NCBI GenBank assembly: GCA_038530575.1
Contig: JBCBCP010000004.1
Span: forward strand, 1-64,000
Direction of reading: 5' to 3'
Length of the DNA stretch: 64,000 nucleotides
Source: JBCBCP01 sp038530575
GTDB taxonomy: Bacteria; Pseudomonadota; Alphaproteobacteria; Rhodobacterales; Rhodobacteraceae
The notes under the pieces are model-generated. The model saw nothing but the letters and a program-made list of their open reading frames with translations, had not been told where the DNA came from and ran no database searches. Made by a program: the position numbers and the translations under genes. Each line of letters starts with the position of its first letter. Position 1 is the first letter of the stretch. Below are positions 1-8,724 of this stretch, piece after piece.

Positions 1-429
1 GAGGCCGAAGTCGGCGACCGCGTCGATTGGGACAGGGTGCATTTTCTGGGGCAGGTGCCGTTCGATGCCTACCAGCAGATCGTGCAGATCAGCCGCTGCC
101 ACATCTACCTGACGATGCCGTTCGTGCTGTCATGGTCACTGCTGGAATCCATGGCGATGCAGGCCACGATCGTCGCCAGCGATGTCGCCCCGGTGCGCGA
201 GGCAATCACCCATGGGGAAACAGGCCTATTGGTCGACTTTTTTGACCCAGCGGCGCTGGCGGCGCAGGTGGTCGACGTGTGCGCGAACCCGAAGGATTAC
301 GCCCATATCGGCCCTGCGGCGCGGGAGCACGTCGTGAAAACCTATGACTTCCACACAGTGTGCCTGCCGGAGCATATCCGCCAAATCAATGCGCTTGTCG
401 GCCCGAAAAAGGCGCTGCCGATCCCCTGA
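1..429 (+). CDS. Glycosyltransferase, GT4-type (C-terminal part, cut by window edge)
   Basis: The reading frame is open from the first base and ends at TGA 427-429, so only the last 142 residues are present. They carry the usual C-terminal half of a GT-B glycosyltransferase group 1 enzyme: a short stretch ending in HFLGQVPFD, the run SWSLLESMAMQ that matches the E-x7-E nucleotide-sugar binding region, then ASDVAPVREAI and HGETGLLVDFFD. Such enzymes transfer a sugar from a nucleotide donor onto a growing glycan at the cytoplasmic face. The neighbours (export lipoprotein, initiating sugar transferase, dehydratase) place it in a surface-polysaccharide locus. Its donor and acceptor cannot be read from this fragment. 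It converges with the next gene with no base between the two stop codons. Confidence 0.85.
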   Translation, partial: EAEVGDRVDWDRVHFLGQVPFDAYQQIVQISRCHIYLTMPFVLSWSLLESMAMQATIVASDVAPVREAITHGETGLLVDFFDPAALAAQVVDVCANPKDYAHIGPAAREHVVKTYDFHTVCLPEHIRQINALVGPKKALPIP

Positions 430-1536
430 TCAGTTACTGAACGTGTTGGCAACGCCAAAGGCAGACCCGATCAGGCCCAGCACGGTACGCGTGTTGGACA
501 CCGGGCTTTCGGTGACCAGAACGACGTCTTTCGACTGGATCTCAAACTTTCCGGCGGAGAACAGCCCATCCGAATTGGTCAGGTCCAGCGTGAACACGAC
601 GCGCTGCTGACGCGGGCCGCGCACGCCGGGCGCTACCGCGCTGGACGGGTAGTCGCGCAGGATCAGGATACCTTGCGGATCGCCCCGCGCATCGTTCACA
701 CCGCCGATGATTGCCATCGCATCAATCGCGGTGATCTTGTCCTTGGTGAAGGGATGCAGCGCCTCGCGGCCCGCAGCACCCAGCGACAGGAAGTACCGCT
801 CGTCCGCCTCGATGATCACCTTGTCGCCACCGCGCAGCCGCGTATCGAGCCGCGGGTTCTCGTACAGGCGGTCAACAGAGGTGCCGTAGATGCTGTGTCC
901 TCGGACGAGGCGAATCTGAGGGTTGGCGATTGACGTATCCACACCGCCGCCCGCCGCGATCAGGCTCAGCACCGAATAGTTCCGGTTCGGCATCGGGAAG
1001 GCACCAGGCGCGCGCACACCGCCCACCAGATCGACCGAATTGAGCCGCCCTTCGGACATGCGCACCTGTACCTGTGCCGACGGAACCACGTCTTCAAGAC
1101 TGTTCTGGATCGCAACCCGTGCGCTGTCTGGCGTGCGGCCGGCGACATTCACTTTGCCCACATAGGGAATAAAAACGGACCCGTTCGAGGTAACGCGCAC
1201 ACCGTTCAGGTCCGTCGCGGGCTGTCCGGGGCCAGTAAAGAGCGACGTTTCGCCTGAGTCCCAAATGCGAATGTCGAGATTGTCGCCAGGCGCGATCACC
1301 TGTGCGTTCGGCCCGTGGCTATGCCCGATCCAGCCAAGGTGCCGTTCGTTGTTGCGCGGCCATTTTGCCACCGATGGCAAAAAGGCGCGTGTCACGGGGT
1401 AGATGGCGAAATCGGCGTCCGGCGCATTGGCTTCCTTCAGGATTTCACGATCCACAGGCGCGCCGCGTGGCAGGTTATCTGCGCACCCAGAGAGAACAGC
1501 GAGGCTTGCGGCAATGGCCAATAGCCGTGTCATCAT
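430..1536 (-). CDS. Polysaccharide export outer-membrane lipoprotein (Wza/OPX-like)
   Basis: A 368-residue lipoprotein of the polysaccharide export (OPX/Wza) family, which forms the outer-membrane conduit for capsule or exopolysaccharide. The N-terminus MMTRLLAIAASL..LSGC is a lipoprotein signal with the lipidated cysteine at residue 18. A poly-export domain follows (APGDNLDIRIWD to VQVRM), then SLBB-type repeats (DLVGGVRAPGAFP, LIAAGGGVDT, and a second one around AIIGGVNDARGDP). The start at 1536 is chosen because GAGGA lies about ten bases upstream; a longer frame to 1569 would add eleven charged residues before the signal peptide. A Wzc-type tyrosine kinase partner is not in the window. 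The OPX role is well supported; the polymer carried is unknown. Confidence 0.88.
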   Translation of the reverse strand: MMTRLLAIAASLAVLSGCADNLPRGAPVDREILKEANAPDADFAIYPVTRAFLPSVAKWPRNNERHLGWIGHSHGPNAQVIAPGDNLDIRIWDSGETSLFTGPGQPATDLNGVRVTSNGSVFIPYVGKVNVAGRTPDSARVAIQNSLEDVVPSAQVQVRMSEGRLNSVDLVGGVRAPGAFPMPNRNYSVLSLIAAGGGVDTSIANPQIRLVRGHSIYGTSVDRLYENPRLDTRLRGGDKVIIEADERYFLSLGAAGREALHPFTKDKITAIDAMAIIGGVNDARGDPQGILILRDYPSSAVAPGVRGPRQQRVVFTLDLTNSDGLFSAGKFEIQSKDVVLVTESPVSNTRTVLGLIGSAFGVANTFSN

Positions 1537-1637
1537 GATCGCTCTGTCCTCTTTTTTGTAGCATCCCACGGGTGCGCTGGGTACAGCATCCCGCGCCCCG
1601 TGGTGTTTTATTGCGGCGCAGGATACGCCTAGACCTC

Positions 1638-2474
1638 ATGTCGTCAACGATTTGCCCCAGCAAACCCAAGATAATCAAGCCCGTTGTGCTGGGCGCAACA
1701 GGGCGGCTTGGCGGAATACTGCGTGTGTGCTGGGGACAAAATGGCGCGACGTGGCAGGCGCGGCGCGACATGCGTGGGTGCGAGACTGTGCAACCCTTTG
1801 ATAAAGCGTCTCTTGTCGCTCTTTTGCGGAACGCGCCGGCCGTCATCTGCCTGTGGGGCGCTGTGCCCGGCCCGGGCGCTGCCTTTGGCGAAAATGTCAC
1901 GCTTGCTCGGCTGGCCCTCGATGCCGCGGCAGCGGCAGACGCCGGGCGCGTGTTTCTTGCGTCGACCGCTGCCGTGTACGGGCGAGCAGACGGCCCCCTG
2001 ACCGAAGAGGTCGCCGCGCCTGTCTCGGACTACGGCCGCACCAAGCTGGAAATGGAAGCCATGGCCGCGGCGCACACCCACCCATCCTGCGCCCTGCGCA
2101 TCGGCAATGTAGCCGGGGCTGACGCGATCCTTGGAAATTGGCAGGTGGACATGGCTCTCGATCATGATCCGGATCACGGCACCCCGCGGCGCAGCTATAT
2201 CGGTCCGAACGGGTTTGCGCGCACCCTTCGGCATCTGGCAACGCAACGCGACTTGCCAGCGGTCCTGAACATGGCGGTACCTGGCGCGGTTGGCATGGGT
2301 ACACTTCTGGACCATGCCGGTTTGCCATGGACCCGTCGCACGCCAGCGCCCGGCGTCATCTGGAACGTCGAACTCGACACGACGCGCCTTGCCAGCTGCG
2401 CCCCATTTGGCGCAGAAGACATGGGCGCAGCAGCCATCGTGGCCGACTGGCGCGCGTGGAAGGACGGCACGTGA
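1638..2474 (+). CDS. NAD(P)-dependent sugar epimerase/dehydratase (extended SDR)
   Basis: A 278-residue extended short-chain dehydrogenase/reductase. The Rossmann motif GATGRLGG lies at residues 19-26, a serine-containing STAAVYG strand follows, and the catalytic pair is Y132GRTK136. These enzymes change the stereochemistry or oxidation state of nucleotide-bound sugars. The substrate cannot be told from sequence. The ATG at 1638 is preferred to an upstream in-frame start at 1572, because the extra 22 residues are arginine-rich and lie before the family N-terminus. The stop overlaps the GTG start of the following sugar transferase (GTGA), which indicates translational coupling and a shared role in polymer initiation. 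Confidence 0.8.
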   Translation: MSSTICPSKPKIIKPVVLGATGRLGGILRVCWGQNGATWQARRDMRGCETVQPFDKASLVALLRNAPAVICLWGAVPGPGAAFGENVTLARLALDAAAAADAGRVFLASTAAVYGRADGPLTEEVAAPVSDYGRTKLEMEAMAAAHTHPSCALRIGNVAGADAILGNWQVDMALDHDPDHGTPRRSYIGPNGFARTLRHLATQRDLPAVLNMAVPGAVGMGTLLDHAGLPWTRRTPAPGVIWNVELDTTRLASCAPFGAEDMGAAAIVADWRAWKDGT

Positions 2475-3109
2475 CCTGGCGCAAACGCATTTTCGATTTG
2501 TTCTTTGCCAGTCTGCTGGTTGTGATACTCGGCCCGGTCATCCTGTTTCTGATCATCTGGATCTGGCGCAAACAGGGCCGGCCTCTGTTTTACGTAGCCG
2601 AGCGGATGAAAACCCCGACGCAAAGCTTTGGCCTGTGGAAATTCCGCACCATGACTGTGGTGGACAAGGACAGTGGCGTGTCCGGCGGCGACAAAGAAGC
2701 GCGCATCACGCCAGTCGGCGCCCGCCTACGGTCCAAGAGGCTCGATGAGTTTCCGCAGCTTTGGAACATCCTGAAGGGTGATCTGAGCTTTGTCGGTCCG
2801 CGCCCGCCGTTGCGTGAATATGTCGAACGCTTTCCGAACGTTTACGGCGAGGTGCTGAAATCGCGCCCCGGCGTCACCGGGCTCGCCACCATTCGCTTTC
2901 ACAAGCACGAAGACCGTCTGCTGGCCCGATGTTCGACGCCACAGGAAACCGACGATGTCTATTGCCGGATTTGCGTGCCTCGAAAGGCGCGGCTGGACCT
3001 GATCTACCAGCGCAACCAAAGCACCTGCTACGACTTTGACCTCGTATTCCAGACCATCGGGAACCTGTTTCGGCGGCGGTCCGCTCAGTCCAGCACAGAT
3101 CAGAGTTGA
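2471..3109 (+). CDS. Initiating sugar-phosphate transferase (bacterial sugar transferase family)
   Basis: A 212-residue monotopic phosphoglycosyl transferase. It moves a sugar-1-phosphate from a UDP-sugar onto undecaprenyl phosphate, the first committed step of a lipid-linked glycan. Visible features are a single N-terminal hydrophobic segment (FDLFFASLLVVILGPVILF), the KFRTM motif, and the DEFPQLWNILKGDLSFVGPRP block typical of the catalytic domain. Its length matches PglC-like enzymes that lack the extra N-terminal membrane domain of WcaJ/WbaP. The GTG start overlaps the preceding stop. The C-terminal tail after the core has three cysteines and departs from the family, so the donor sugar is uncertain. 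Confidence 0.85.
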   Translation: MTWRKRIFDLFFASLLVVILGPVILFLIIWIWRKQGRPLFYVAERMKTPTQSFGLWKFRTMTVVDKDSGVSGGDKEARITPVGARLRSKRLDEFPQLWNILKGDLSFVGPRPPLREYVERFPNVYGEVLKSRPGVTGLATIRFHKHEDRLLARCSTPQETDDVYCRICVPRKARLDLIYQRNQSTCYDFDLVFQTIGNLFRRRSAQSSTDQS

Positions 3110-3176
3110 ATCTGGCGCGAATCGCTGCGACCGCATAGTGGTGTCATACGGACCGCCTATTTTTTAAACACTTTAG

Positions 3177-3206
3177 TTTACAAATCTCTGATCTTTTGAC
3201 GATAAT
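3177..3206 (+). promoter_or_regulatory. Candidate sigma-70 promoter for the capD-like gene
   Basis: In the AT-rich gap before the dehydratase gene, TTTACA (3177-3182) and GATAAT (3201-3206) are separated by 18 bases. Each hexamer matches the vegetative consensus at five of six positions. Transcription would begin near 3213, leaving a leader of about 85 bases to the GTG at 3299. The AT content contrasts strongly with the surrounding genes. Confidence 0.6.
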
Positions 3207-3298
3207 ATTACTTTGCATACGCAGCATTATGTTCCTTGGGGGAATCGGCTAATAATGAGTATCCGGGTACTGGCATCTTTGCCCGAGGGGGCCGACAC

Positions 3299-5203
3299 GT
3301 GCTGAATTTTGTCAAACGCCTTTCACGCTCACAGAAGCGTAACGTGTTCATCGCGATAGATTCTTTGCTGATCCCGCTGGCGCTTTTGTTCGCCTTCAAT
3401 CTGCAAATGTCTGTCGGCGCATGGGAAATGATGCTGGCTTACCTGCCTGCGCTTCCGATGCTTTTGGGAGTCGCGGCCGCGCTTTCGGTTGGCCTCGGCA
3501 TCTCGACGTCACAGCTGAACGACTATGAATCGTCCTCTGTTGGGCTGACCGCGGCATACTCTGCCGCGCTCGTAATTTCCTCATTCCTGCTGGCAACGGC
3601 CATGCGCATTCCGATTGGGTTCGGCACGCATATCGTTTTTGGCACGTCCTTTTTCGTGTTTTCGGTCATCAGCCGCGCGGTCATGCTGCAGGTGGTTCTG
3701 GCGATCTATCGCAGTGGCGGGGATCGGTGTCGCGTTTTGATCTACGGCGCTGGCACAACCGGCACTCAGCTGGTGTCGGCCCTTCGTGGACACACCCAGA
3801 TCGACCCGGTAGCCTTCGTCGACGACAACAAGGCGCTTCATGGACTGGTCGTGTCACGCCTGCCGGTCTATTCGCCAGTACGGCTGGCTGAAATCGCTGC
3901 GGAAAAAAATATCGATCGCGTTCTACTGGCCCTGCCATCGCTGACGCTCCCCAAGCAACAACAATTGGCGCGCCGCCTGCAAAAGATGGGGCTTGAGGTG
4001 CAGGCGCTGCCCTCTTTTGCTCAGTTGATCGGGGAAGAGGCACTTGTCGACAAGCTTACGCCAGTTGAAGCAACCCGCTTTTTGAACCGAGACGAGATTA
4101 AGAACGAAGATCGCGAGGGCATCGAAAGCTATCGTGGCAAGTCGGTGCTGATCTCTGGCGCGGGAGGTTCAATCGGCGCGGAGCTGTGCCGTCAGATCCT
4201 CGAGATGGGCGCGGCCAAACTGGTGCTCTTCGAGTTGAGCGAACTTGCGCTCTACAAAGTCGAACAGGAAATGGAGCAACTGGCCGCCGATACCGGGAGC
4301 AAAATCGAGCTGGTGCCGGTGCTGGGTTCCGTCACGGATGCGCGGCAAGTGCGCAAAGTGCTCGACGCGCACAAGATCGAGGTGGTCCTGCACGCCGCCG
4401 CCTACAAACACGTGCCGCTGGTCGAAAAGAACCCGCTGACCGGCATGGCCAACAACGTGCTTGGGACGCACACGTTGGCGCAGGAAGCGGCCAGTGCGGG
4501 GTGCGAGCGATTTATCCTCGTCTCCTCGGACAAGGCTGTGCGACCAACAAACGTCATGGGCGCGTCCAAGCGTCTGGCCGAACTGGTCGTTGGTGACATG
4601 GCCAGCCGGGTACCGCCCGACGCGTGGCCGATTTTTGCGATGGTGCGCTTTGGCAATGTGCTGGGCTCTTCGGGCTCTGTTGTACCGCTGTTTCAGGAAC
4701 AGCTGCAGCGCGGCGGTCCGATCACCGTCACCCACCCGGATGTGTCGCGCTATTTCATGACCGTGCAAGAGGCGGTCAACCTTGTGCTGCGCGCCGGTGC
4801 GATGGCGCGGGGCGGCGAAGTCTTCGTACTCGACATGGGCAAACCCGTTCATATCGACCAGCTCGCCCGTCAGGTGATCGAAAGCGCGGGCTATACCGTA
4901 CGGGACGCCAAGAATCCCGACGGCGACATCGAAATCCAGTATACGGGACTGCGTCCGGGCGAAAAGATGACCGAAGAGCTGACGCTGTCGGGCAACCTGA
5001 TAGGCACGACCCACCGCAAGATCTTCAGCACCGATCGGTCACCATTGTCCGAATTCGAGATCGCTGCGGCGCTGCGCTCCCTCCGCACAGCCCTTGCCAC
5101 CGGGGATGAGGACGCCGCGCGCGAGGTTGCTTCCCGCTACGTCGAAGGATACCGCCGCGCCGCTGGCAAGGATGGCACACCAGCCCTGACCCCGCGGTCC
5201 TGA
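3299..5203 (+). CDS. UDP-sugar 4,6-dehydratase, membrane-anchored WbpM/CapD family
   Basis: About 634 residues. The N-terminus has four hydrophobic segments (within residues 15-130), followed by a CoA-binding-like Rossmann fold (VLIYGAGTTGTQ) and a C-terminal SDR catalytic domain beginning at SVLISGAGGSIGAELC. The active-site region reads VSSDKAVRPTNVMGASKR, in which the usual SDR tyrosine is replaced by methionine, as in WbpM and FlaA1. Enzymes of this class convert UDP-GlcNAc to the 4-keto-6-deoxy sugar that leads to QuiNAc, FucNAc or bacillosamine. The GTG at 3299 follows GAGGGG and matches the family N-terminus; a TTG at 3236 would add 21 residues. It fits with the adjacent initiating transferase as the donor-sugar supply. 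Confidence 0.87.
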   Translation: MLNFVKRLSRSQKRNVFIAIDSLLIPLALLFAFNLQMSVGAWEMMLAYLPALPMLLGVAAALSVGLGISTSQLNDYESSSVGLTAAYSAALVISSFLLATAMRIPIGFGTHIVFGTSFFVFSVISRAVMLQVVLAIYRSGGDRCRVLIYGAGTTGTQLVSALRGHTQIDPVAFVDDNKALHGLVVSRLPVYSPVRLAEIAAEKNIDRVLLALPSLTLPKQQQLARRLQKMGLEVQALPSFAQLIGEEALVDKLTPVEATRFLNRDEIKNEDREGIESYRGKSVLISGAGGSIGAELCRQILEMGAAKLVLFELSELALYKVEQEMEQLAADTGSKIELVPVLGSVTDARQVRKVLDAHKIEVVLHAAAYKHVPLVEKNPLTGMANNVLGTHTLAQEAASAGCERFILVSSDKAVRPTNVMGASKRLAELVVGDMASRVPPDAWPIFAMVRFGNVLGSSGSVVPLFQEQLQRGGPITVTHPDVSRYFMTVQEAVNLVLRAGAMARGGEVFVLDMGKPVHIDQLARQVIESAGYTVRDAKNPDGDIEIQYTGLRPGEKMTEELTLSGNLIGTTHRKIFSTDRSPLSEFEIAAALRSLRTALATGDEDAAREVASRYVEGYRRAAGKDGTPALTPRS

Positions 5204-5355
5204 AGCATTCATCATCTGCCCGATGCGTGACCATAAAGCCGCGCACCGTGTCTGAATAAGCCCTAAGGCCCTGCCGCTGAGTTGATTGCGGCCCCGGGCG
5301 CATGGTCTAAGGTGCAGGGGCCCGGCACAGGGCGCGGGACAAGGGGCAGGCCACC

Positions 5356-7521
5356 GTGCATATTTCGCGCATTTGCGGCATTTCATTCGCGTCGATACTG
5401 CTGGCAACAGCTGCCTTTGCGCAGGTTCCGGCGCAAGAAGGCACCAACCTCAACCTGTCGCCACCACCGCAACCGTCGCTGGGGTTCTACGGCCTGCCGG
5501 GCGTCATGGACATGCCCACCGGCGAAGCAATGCCCGACGGGCAAGGCGCCATGACCATTTCGAGCTTTGGCGGGATCACCCGGACCTCGCTCAGCTATCA
5601 GTTCACGCCGCGCATCGCTGCCAGCTTCCGTTATGTCAGCATCCAGGACTGGAACGACAACGGCTTTGACGACTACCGCGACCGCAACTTCGACATCCGC
5701 TTTCTTGTACGGCGCGAGTCGCTTTACTGGCCGTCGATCACCGTAGGCCTGCAGGACTTCGCCGGCACAGGCATCAACGCAGGCGAATTCGTCGCCGCAA
5801 CCAAGACGTTCCAGCGGCCCCTGTCGCTGCCCGGCACGGTAAAGGCAACGGTCGGCCTCGGCTGGGGGCGCCTCGGGACATCTGGCAGCATCGGATCGCT
5901 CTTTGGCGCCAACCGCCCTGTCTTCGACCCGAACTCACGCGGAGGCGAGCCGGGGTTCGACCAGTGGTTCCGCGGGCCAACCGCACCCTTTGCGGGCATC
6001 GAATGGCAGGTGAACAACCGCTTTGCGCTCAAGGCCGAATATTCCTCCGACGCCTACACGCCTGAAACCTCCCGCGGGGTGTTTGAGCGCAAGAGCAGCG
6101 TGAACCTCGGTGCAGAATACCGCTATTCCGAAGCGCTCCGCCTCGGCGCTTACTGGATGTATGGCTCACAGATCGGCGTCACGGCGCAGCTTCAATTCAA
6201 CCCCAACCGTGGGGTGAATGGGCTTCAGGTGACAGCGCCACGGGCGGTCGTGGTCCGCCCGACCCGCGCCGTGAACCCCGAAGCCTGGCAGACCGACTGG
6301 GCCGCCAGCGCTTCTGCGCCTGTACAGCTGCGCGACCTGATCGCACCGGAGCTGGCAAAGCAGGGCCTGCAACTGGTTGAACTCGGCGTAACTGCCACCA
6401 CCGCCGAACTGCGCTTTACCAATCGCCGCTACAGCTCGAACGCCATCGCCGTTGGCCGCGCGGCGCGCGTGCTTGCCCGCATCCTGCCGCCCTCGGTCGA
6501 AACTTTCCGCATCGTCCCATGGACAGATAACCTCGCCCTCTCCGCCGTCACGATCCGCCGCTCAGATCTTGAGGCGCTGGAATTTCAGCCTGACGCGGCA
6601 AATGCGCTGCTCGCGGTGACTGGAATTGGCGACGTCGATCCCGACCTACCTGGCGGCGTGCAGGCCGAAGGGCTGTTCCCGCGCTATAACTGGTCGATCG
6701 CGCCCTACCTGACGCCCAGCTATTTTGATCCCGATCAGCCCTTGCGGTTTGATTTTGGTGTTGCACTGCGCGGCACCTACCGGCCGGCCCCCGGCTGGAC
6801 GCTGTCGGGCACGATCCGGCACCGCCTTGCGGGCAACGTGGCCGATTCGACGCGCCTGTCCAACTCGGTCCTGCCGCGCGTGCGAACCGACGGTTTGCTC
6901 TACGCTCAGGGCTCGGACACCTACCTGCAGAGGCTATACGCGCAATATCAGTGGAAGCCTTCAGCCTCGACCTATGCCCGCGTCAGCGCCGGCTACCTCG
7001 AACGGATGTTTGGCGGCGTTTCGGGCGAGCTGCTCTGGAAACCCGCGCACCGCCGCCTCGCGCTCGGGGTCGAAGCGAACTACGTCAAACAGCGGGACTT
7101 CAACGGGGCCTTCGGGTTCCAGGATTACTCGGTCGCGACGGGCCACGTGTCCGCCTACTACCAGATGGACAACGGATACCTCGCGCAGGTCGACGTTGGC
7201 CGCTATCTTGCGGGCGATGTCGGCGCCACCTTTACCGTGGGGCGCGAGTTCAACAACGGCTGGCGGGTCGAAGGGTTCTTTACCCTCACCAACGTCTCTG
7301 CCGAAGAATTTGGCGAAGGGTCTTTCGACAAGGGCATTCGCATCACCGTTCCGATCAACTGGTTCCTCGGCAAACCGACCAAGCAGACGATCAGCGAAAC
7401 GATCCGCCCGATCCAGCGCGATGGCGGCGCCCGTCTGAGTGTTCCGGGCCGACTTTACAACCAGGTGCGTGGCGGCCATCGCGGCAGCCTGTCTGACGAT
7501 TGGGCGAGGGTTTGGGAATGA
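5356..7521 (+). CDS. yjbH: YjbH-family exopolysaccharide outer-membrane protein
   Basis: A 721-residue protein with a signal peptide (residues 1-22, cleavage after AFA). The N-terminal signature GFYGLPGVMDMPTGEAMPDG and a following beta-rich region identify the YjbH family. Members of the yjbEFGH and gfc operons are needed for an extracellular polysaccharide and are thought to form an outer-membrane porin-like barrel. The middle (residues about 330-420) has mixed alpha/beta sequence. The C-terminal third is rich in alternating aromatic strands such as YAQYQWKPSASTYARVSAGY and looks like an outer-membrane beta-barrel. GTG is used as start. The stop overlaps the ATG of the yjbF-like gene (ATGA). 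The position next to capD and Wza-type genes supports a secretion role. Confidence 0.85.
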   Translation: MHISRICGISFASILLATAAFAQVPAQEGTNLNLSPPPQPSLGFYGLPGVMDMPTGEAMPDGQGAMTISSFGGITRTSLSYQFTPRIAASFRYVSIQDWNDNGFDDYRDRNFDIRFLVRRESLYWPSITVGLQDFAGTGINAGEFVAATKTFQRPLSLPGTVKATVGLGWGRLGTSGSIGSLFGANRPVFDPNSRGGEPGFDQWFRGPTAPFAGIEWQVNNRFALKAEYSSDAYTPETSRGVFERKSSVNLGAEYRYSEALRLGAYWMYGSQIGVTAQLQFNPNRGVNGLQVTAPRAVVVRPTRAVNPEAWQTDWAASASAPVQLRDLIAPELAKQGLQLVELGVTATTAELRFTNRRYSSNAIAVGRAARVLARILPPSVETFRIVPWTDNLALSAVTIRRSDLEALEFQPDAANALLAVTGIGDVDPDLPGGVQAEGLFPRYNWSIAPYLTPSYFDPDQPLRFDFGVALRGTYRPAPGWTLSGTIRHRLAGNVADSTRLSNSVLPRVRTDGLLYAQGSDTYLQRLYAQYQWKPSASTYARVSAGYLERMFGGVSGELLWKPAHRRLALGVEANYVKQRDFNGAFGFQDYSVATGHVSAYYQMDNGYLAQVDVGRYLAGDVGATFTVGREFNNGWRVEGFFTLTNVSAEEFGEGSFDKGIRITVPINWFLGKPTKQTISETIRPIQRDGGARLSVPGRLYNQVRGGHRGSLSDDWARVWE

Positions 7522-8210
7522 TACGGCAAGCAGCACTCGCCGCGCTGTGCGCGATCGGTCTCGCCGCCTGTTCCGGCGGGGATCAGGGCGCGCGCGGGGC
7601 CTTGGGCCTTGTGAACGAGTTGCGTGACACCCTGCGCGCCAACCGCGAGGCGCGCCGCTCCGGGGCGCCCGCGCAGCCGCAAGTGACCCGCGCCATTCTC
7701 GACCAGTTGACCATCGGCGCGCTTGAAGTGCGGGTGGAGGCGCGTGACCTGACGGCTGTTCTGATCCCGGCCGCGCTGCGCACGGATAGCGGACCCGGTG
7801 ACGTTGCCGTCTGGGCCACAGTCGATGACGCACAGGTTATCCTGCGCAGCGGCGTGCTTTATGCAACCCGCGGGCTCGGTCGCGATCTGGCCTCGTCGGA
7901 TGTGACACCGGCAGTGCGCGCTGTAAAAACTCGCGCTGCTGCAACCGGCGCGCGCGAGATGCAGATCCGCAATGACAACTTCCGGGCGGACACGCTACGG
8001 TTCCGCTGTGCGATCGACGTGGTGGGCGACACGACCATTGTTATCGTCGGACGCAGCTTTGCCGTGCGGCACCTGCGCGAACGCTGCGAGAACGACACCG
8101 GCTTTTTCGAGAACGACTATTACGTTGATTCGGCGCGGGACGTCATTCAATCACGGCAGTGGGCTGGCCCCGGACTGGGCTTTCTCACCATGCGTGTGCT
8201 GAAAAAGTAG
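7518..8210 (+). CDS. yjbF: YjbF/GfcB-family lipoprotein
   Basis: A 230-residue lipoprotein, with the signal MIRQAALAALCAIGLAAC placing the lipidated cysteine at residue 18. The mature part matches the YjbF/GfcB group 4 capsule lipoprotein family: a short helical region (LVNELRDTLRANREARRS), then a predicted beta domain ending in SRQWAGPGLGFLTMRVLKK. Its start at 7518 overlaps the yjbH stop by four bases, so the two are translated together. In E. coli, yjbF is part of yjbEFGH, an exopolysaccharide operon induced by envelope stress (established for that system). The order here is H then F. The biochemical function of the family is not known. Confidence 0.8.
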   Translation: MIRQAALAALCAIGLAACSGGDQGARGALGLVNELRDTLRANREARRSGAPAQPQVTRAILDQLTIGALEVRVEARDLTAVLIPAALRTDSGPGDVAVWATVDDAQVILRSGVLYATRGLGRDLASSDVTPAVRAVKTRAAATGAREMQIRNDNFRADTLRFRCAIDVVGDTTIVIVGRSFAVRHLRERCENDTGFFENDYYVDSARDVIQSRQWAGPGLGFLTMRVLKK

Positions 8211-8336
8211 CGCAGTATGGGCAAAATCGTCGCAAAAACCCGCCGAAATCAAACAAAAGTGGTACCAGTCGCGCTCAGAATGACTTAGGTAGAACCCAGT
8301 CGTTAGATCGTTTCGAACTCTCAAGGGGAAATACCC

Positions 8337-8582
8337 ATGAAAAACGTCATTGCAACCGCACTCGCAGCAACCCTGCTTGCCGCTCCCGCGTTCGCCCTTC
8401 CGACGAACAACACCGTGGCCGGCGGCCAAGGTGACGTTCAGCTGGACGGCCAGATCACGGCAGCAGCTTTCGGCCTGACCGGCACCGTGACGGCAGTTGC
8501 CGTTGTTGGCGCTGTTCTGGTTGTGACCATCATCACCGACGACGGTGAAGAGGTCACTGTGACCACGACGACCACGCCCTAA
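8337..8582 (+). CDS. Small secreted YjbE-like protein with Thr-rich tail
   Basis: An 81-residue protein with a clear signal peptide (MKNVIATALAATLLAAPAFA, cleavage near residue 20). The mature 61 residues are Gly/Val/Thr-rich: a short polar section, a hydrophobic stretch TVTAVAVVGAVLVVTII, an acidic patch DDGEE, and a threonine-rich end. E. coli YjbE is a secreted protein of about the same size with a threonine-rich end, so this is proposed to be its counterpart. The likeness is in composition and position rather than in a strong motif. A good ribosome site (AAGGGG) lies upstream and a hairpin follows. It is likely to be highly expressed, but this is inference. Confidence 0.6.
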   Translation: MKNVIATALAATLLAAPAFALPTNNTVAGGQGDVQLDGQITAAAFGLTGTVTAVAVVGAVLVVTIITDDGEEVTVTTTTTP

Positions 8583-8604
8583 TACGGCCCGTCGTAAAGA
8601 ATTC

Positions 8605-8640
8605 GGCCGGGTGCACATCCGTGCGCCCGGCCTTTCCTGT
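8605..8640 (+). terminator. Intrinsic terminator after the YjbE-like gene
   Basis: The arms 8605-8616 and 8621-8632 form a 12-bp stem (one G-U pair) with a four-base loop, followed by TTTCCTGTTT. It ends the yjbH-yjbF-yjbE-like unit before msrB. Confidence 0.75.
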
Positions 8641-8724
8641 TTCTATGTTGCCTTTCACCCCCTTGGACTCGGCACCAACCGCCCCACATAAGGGGCAACG
8701 ACAGGCAACCGAGGGGAGCCAGAC

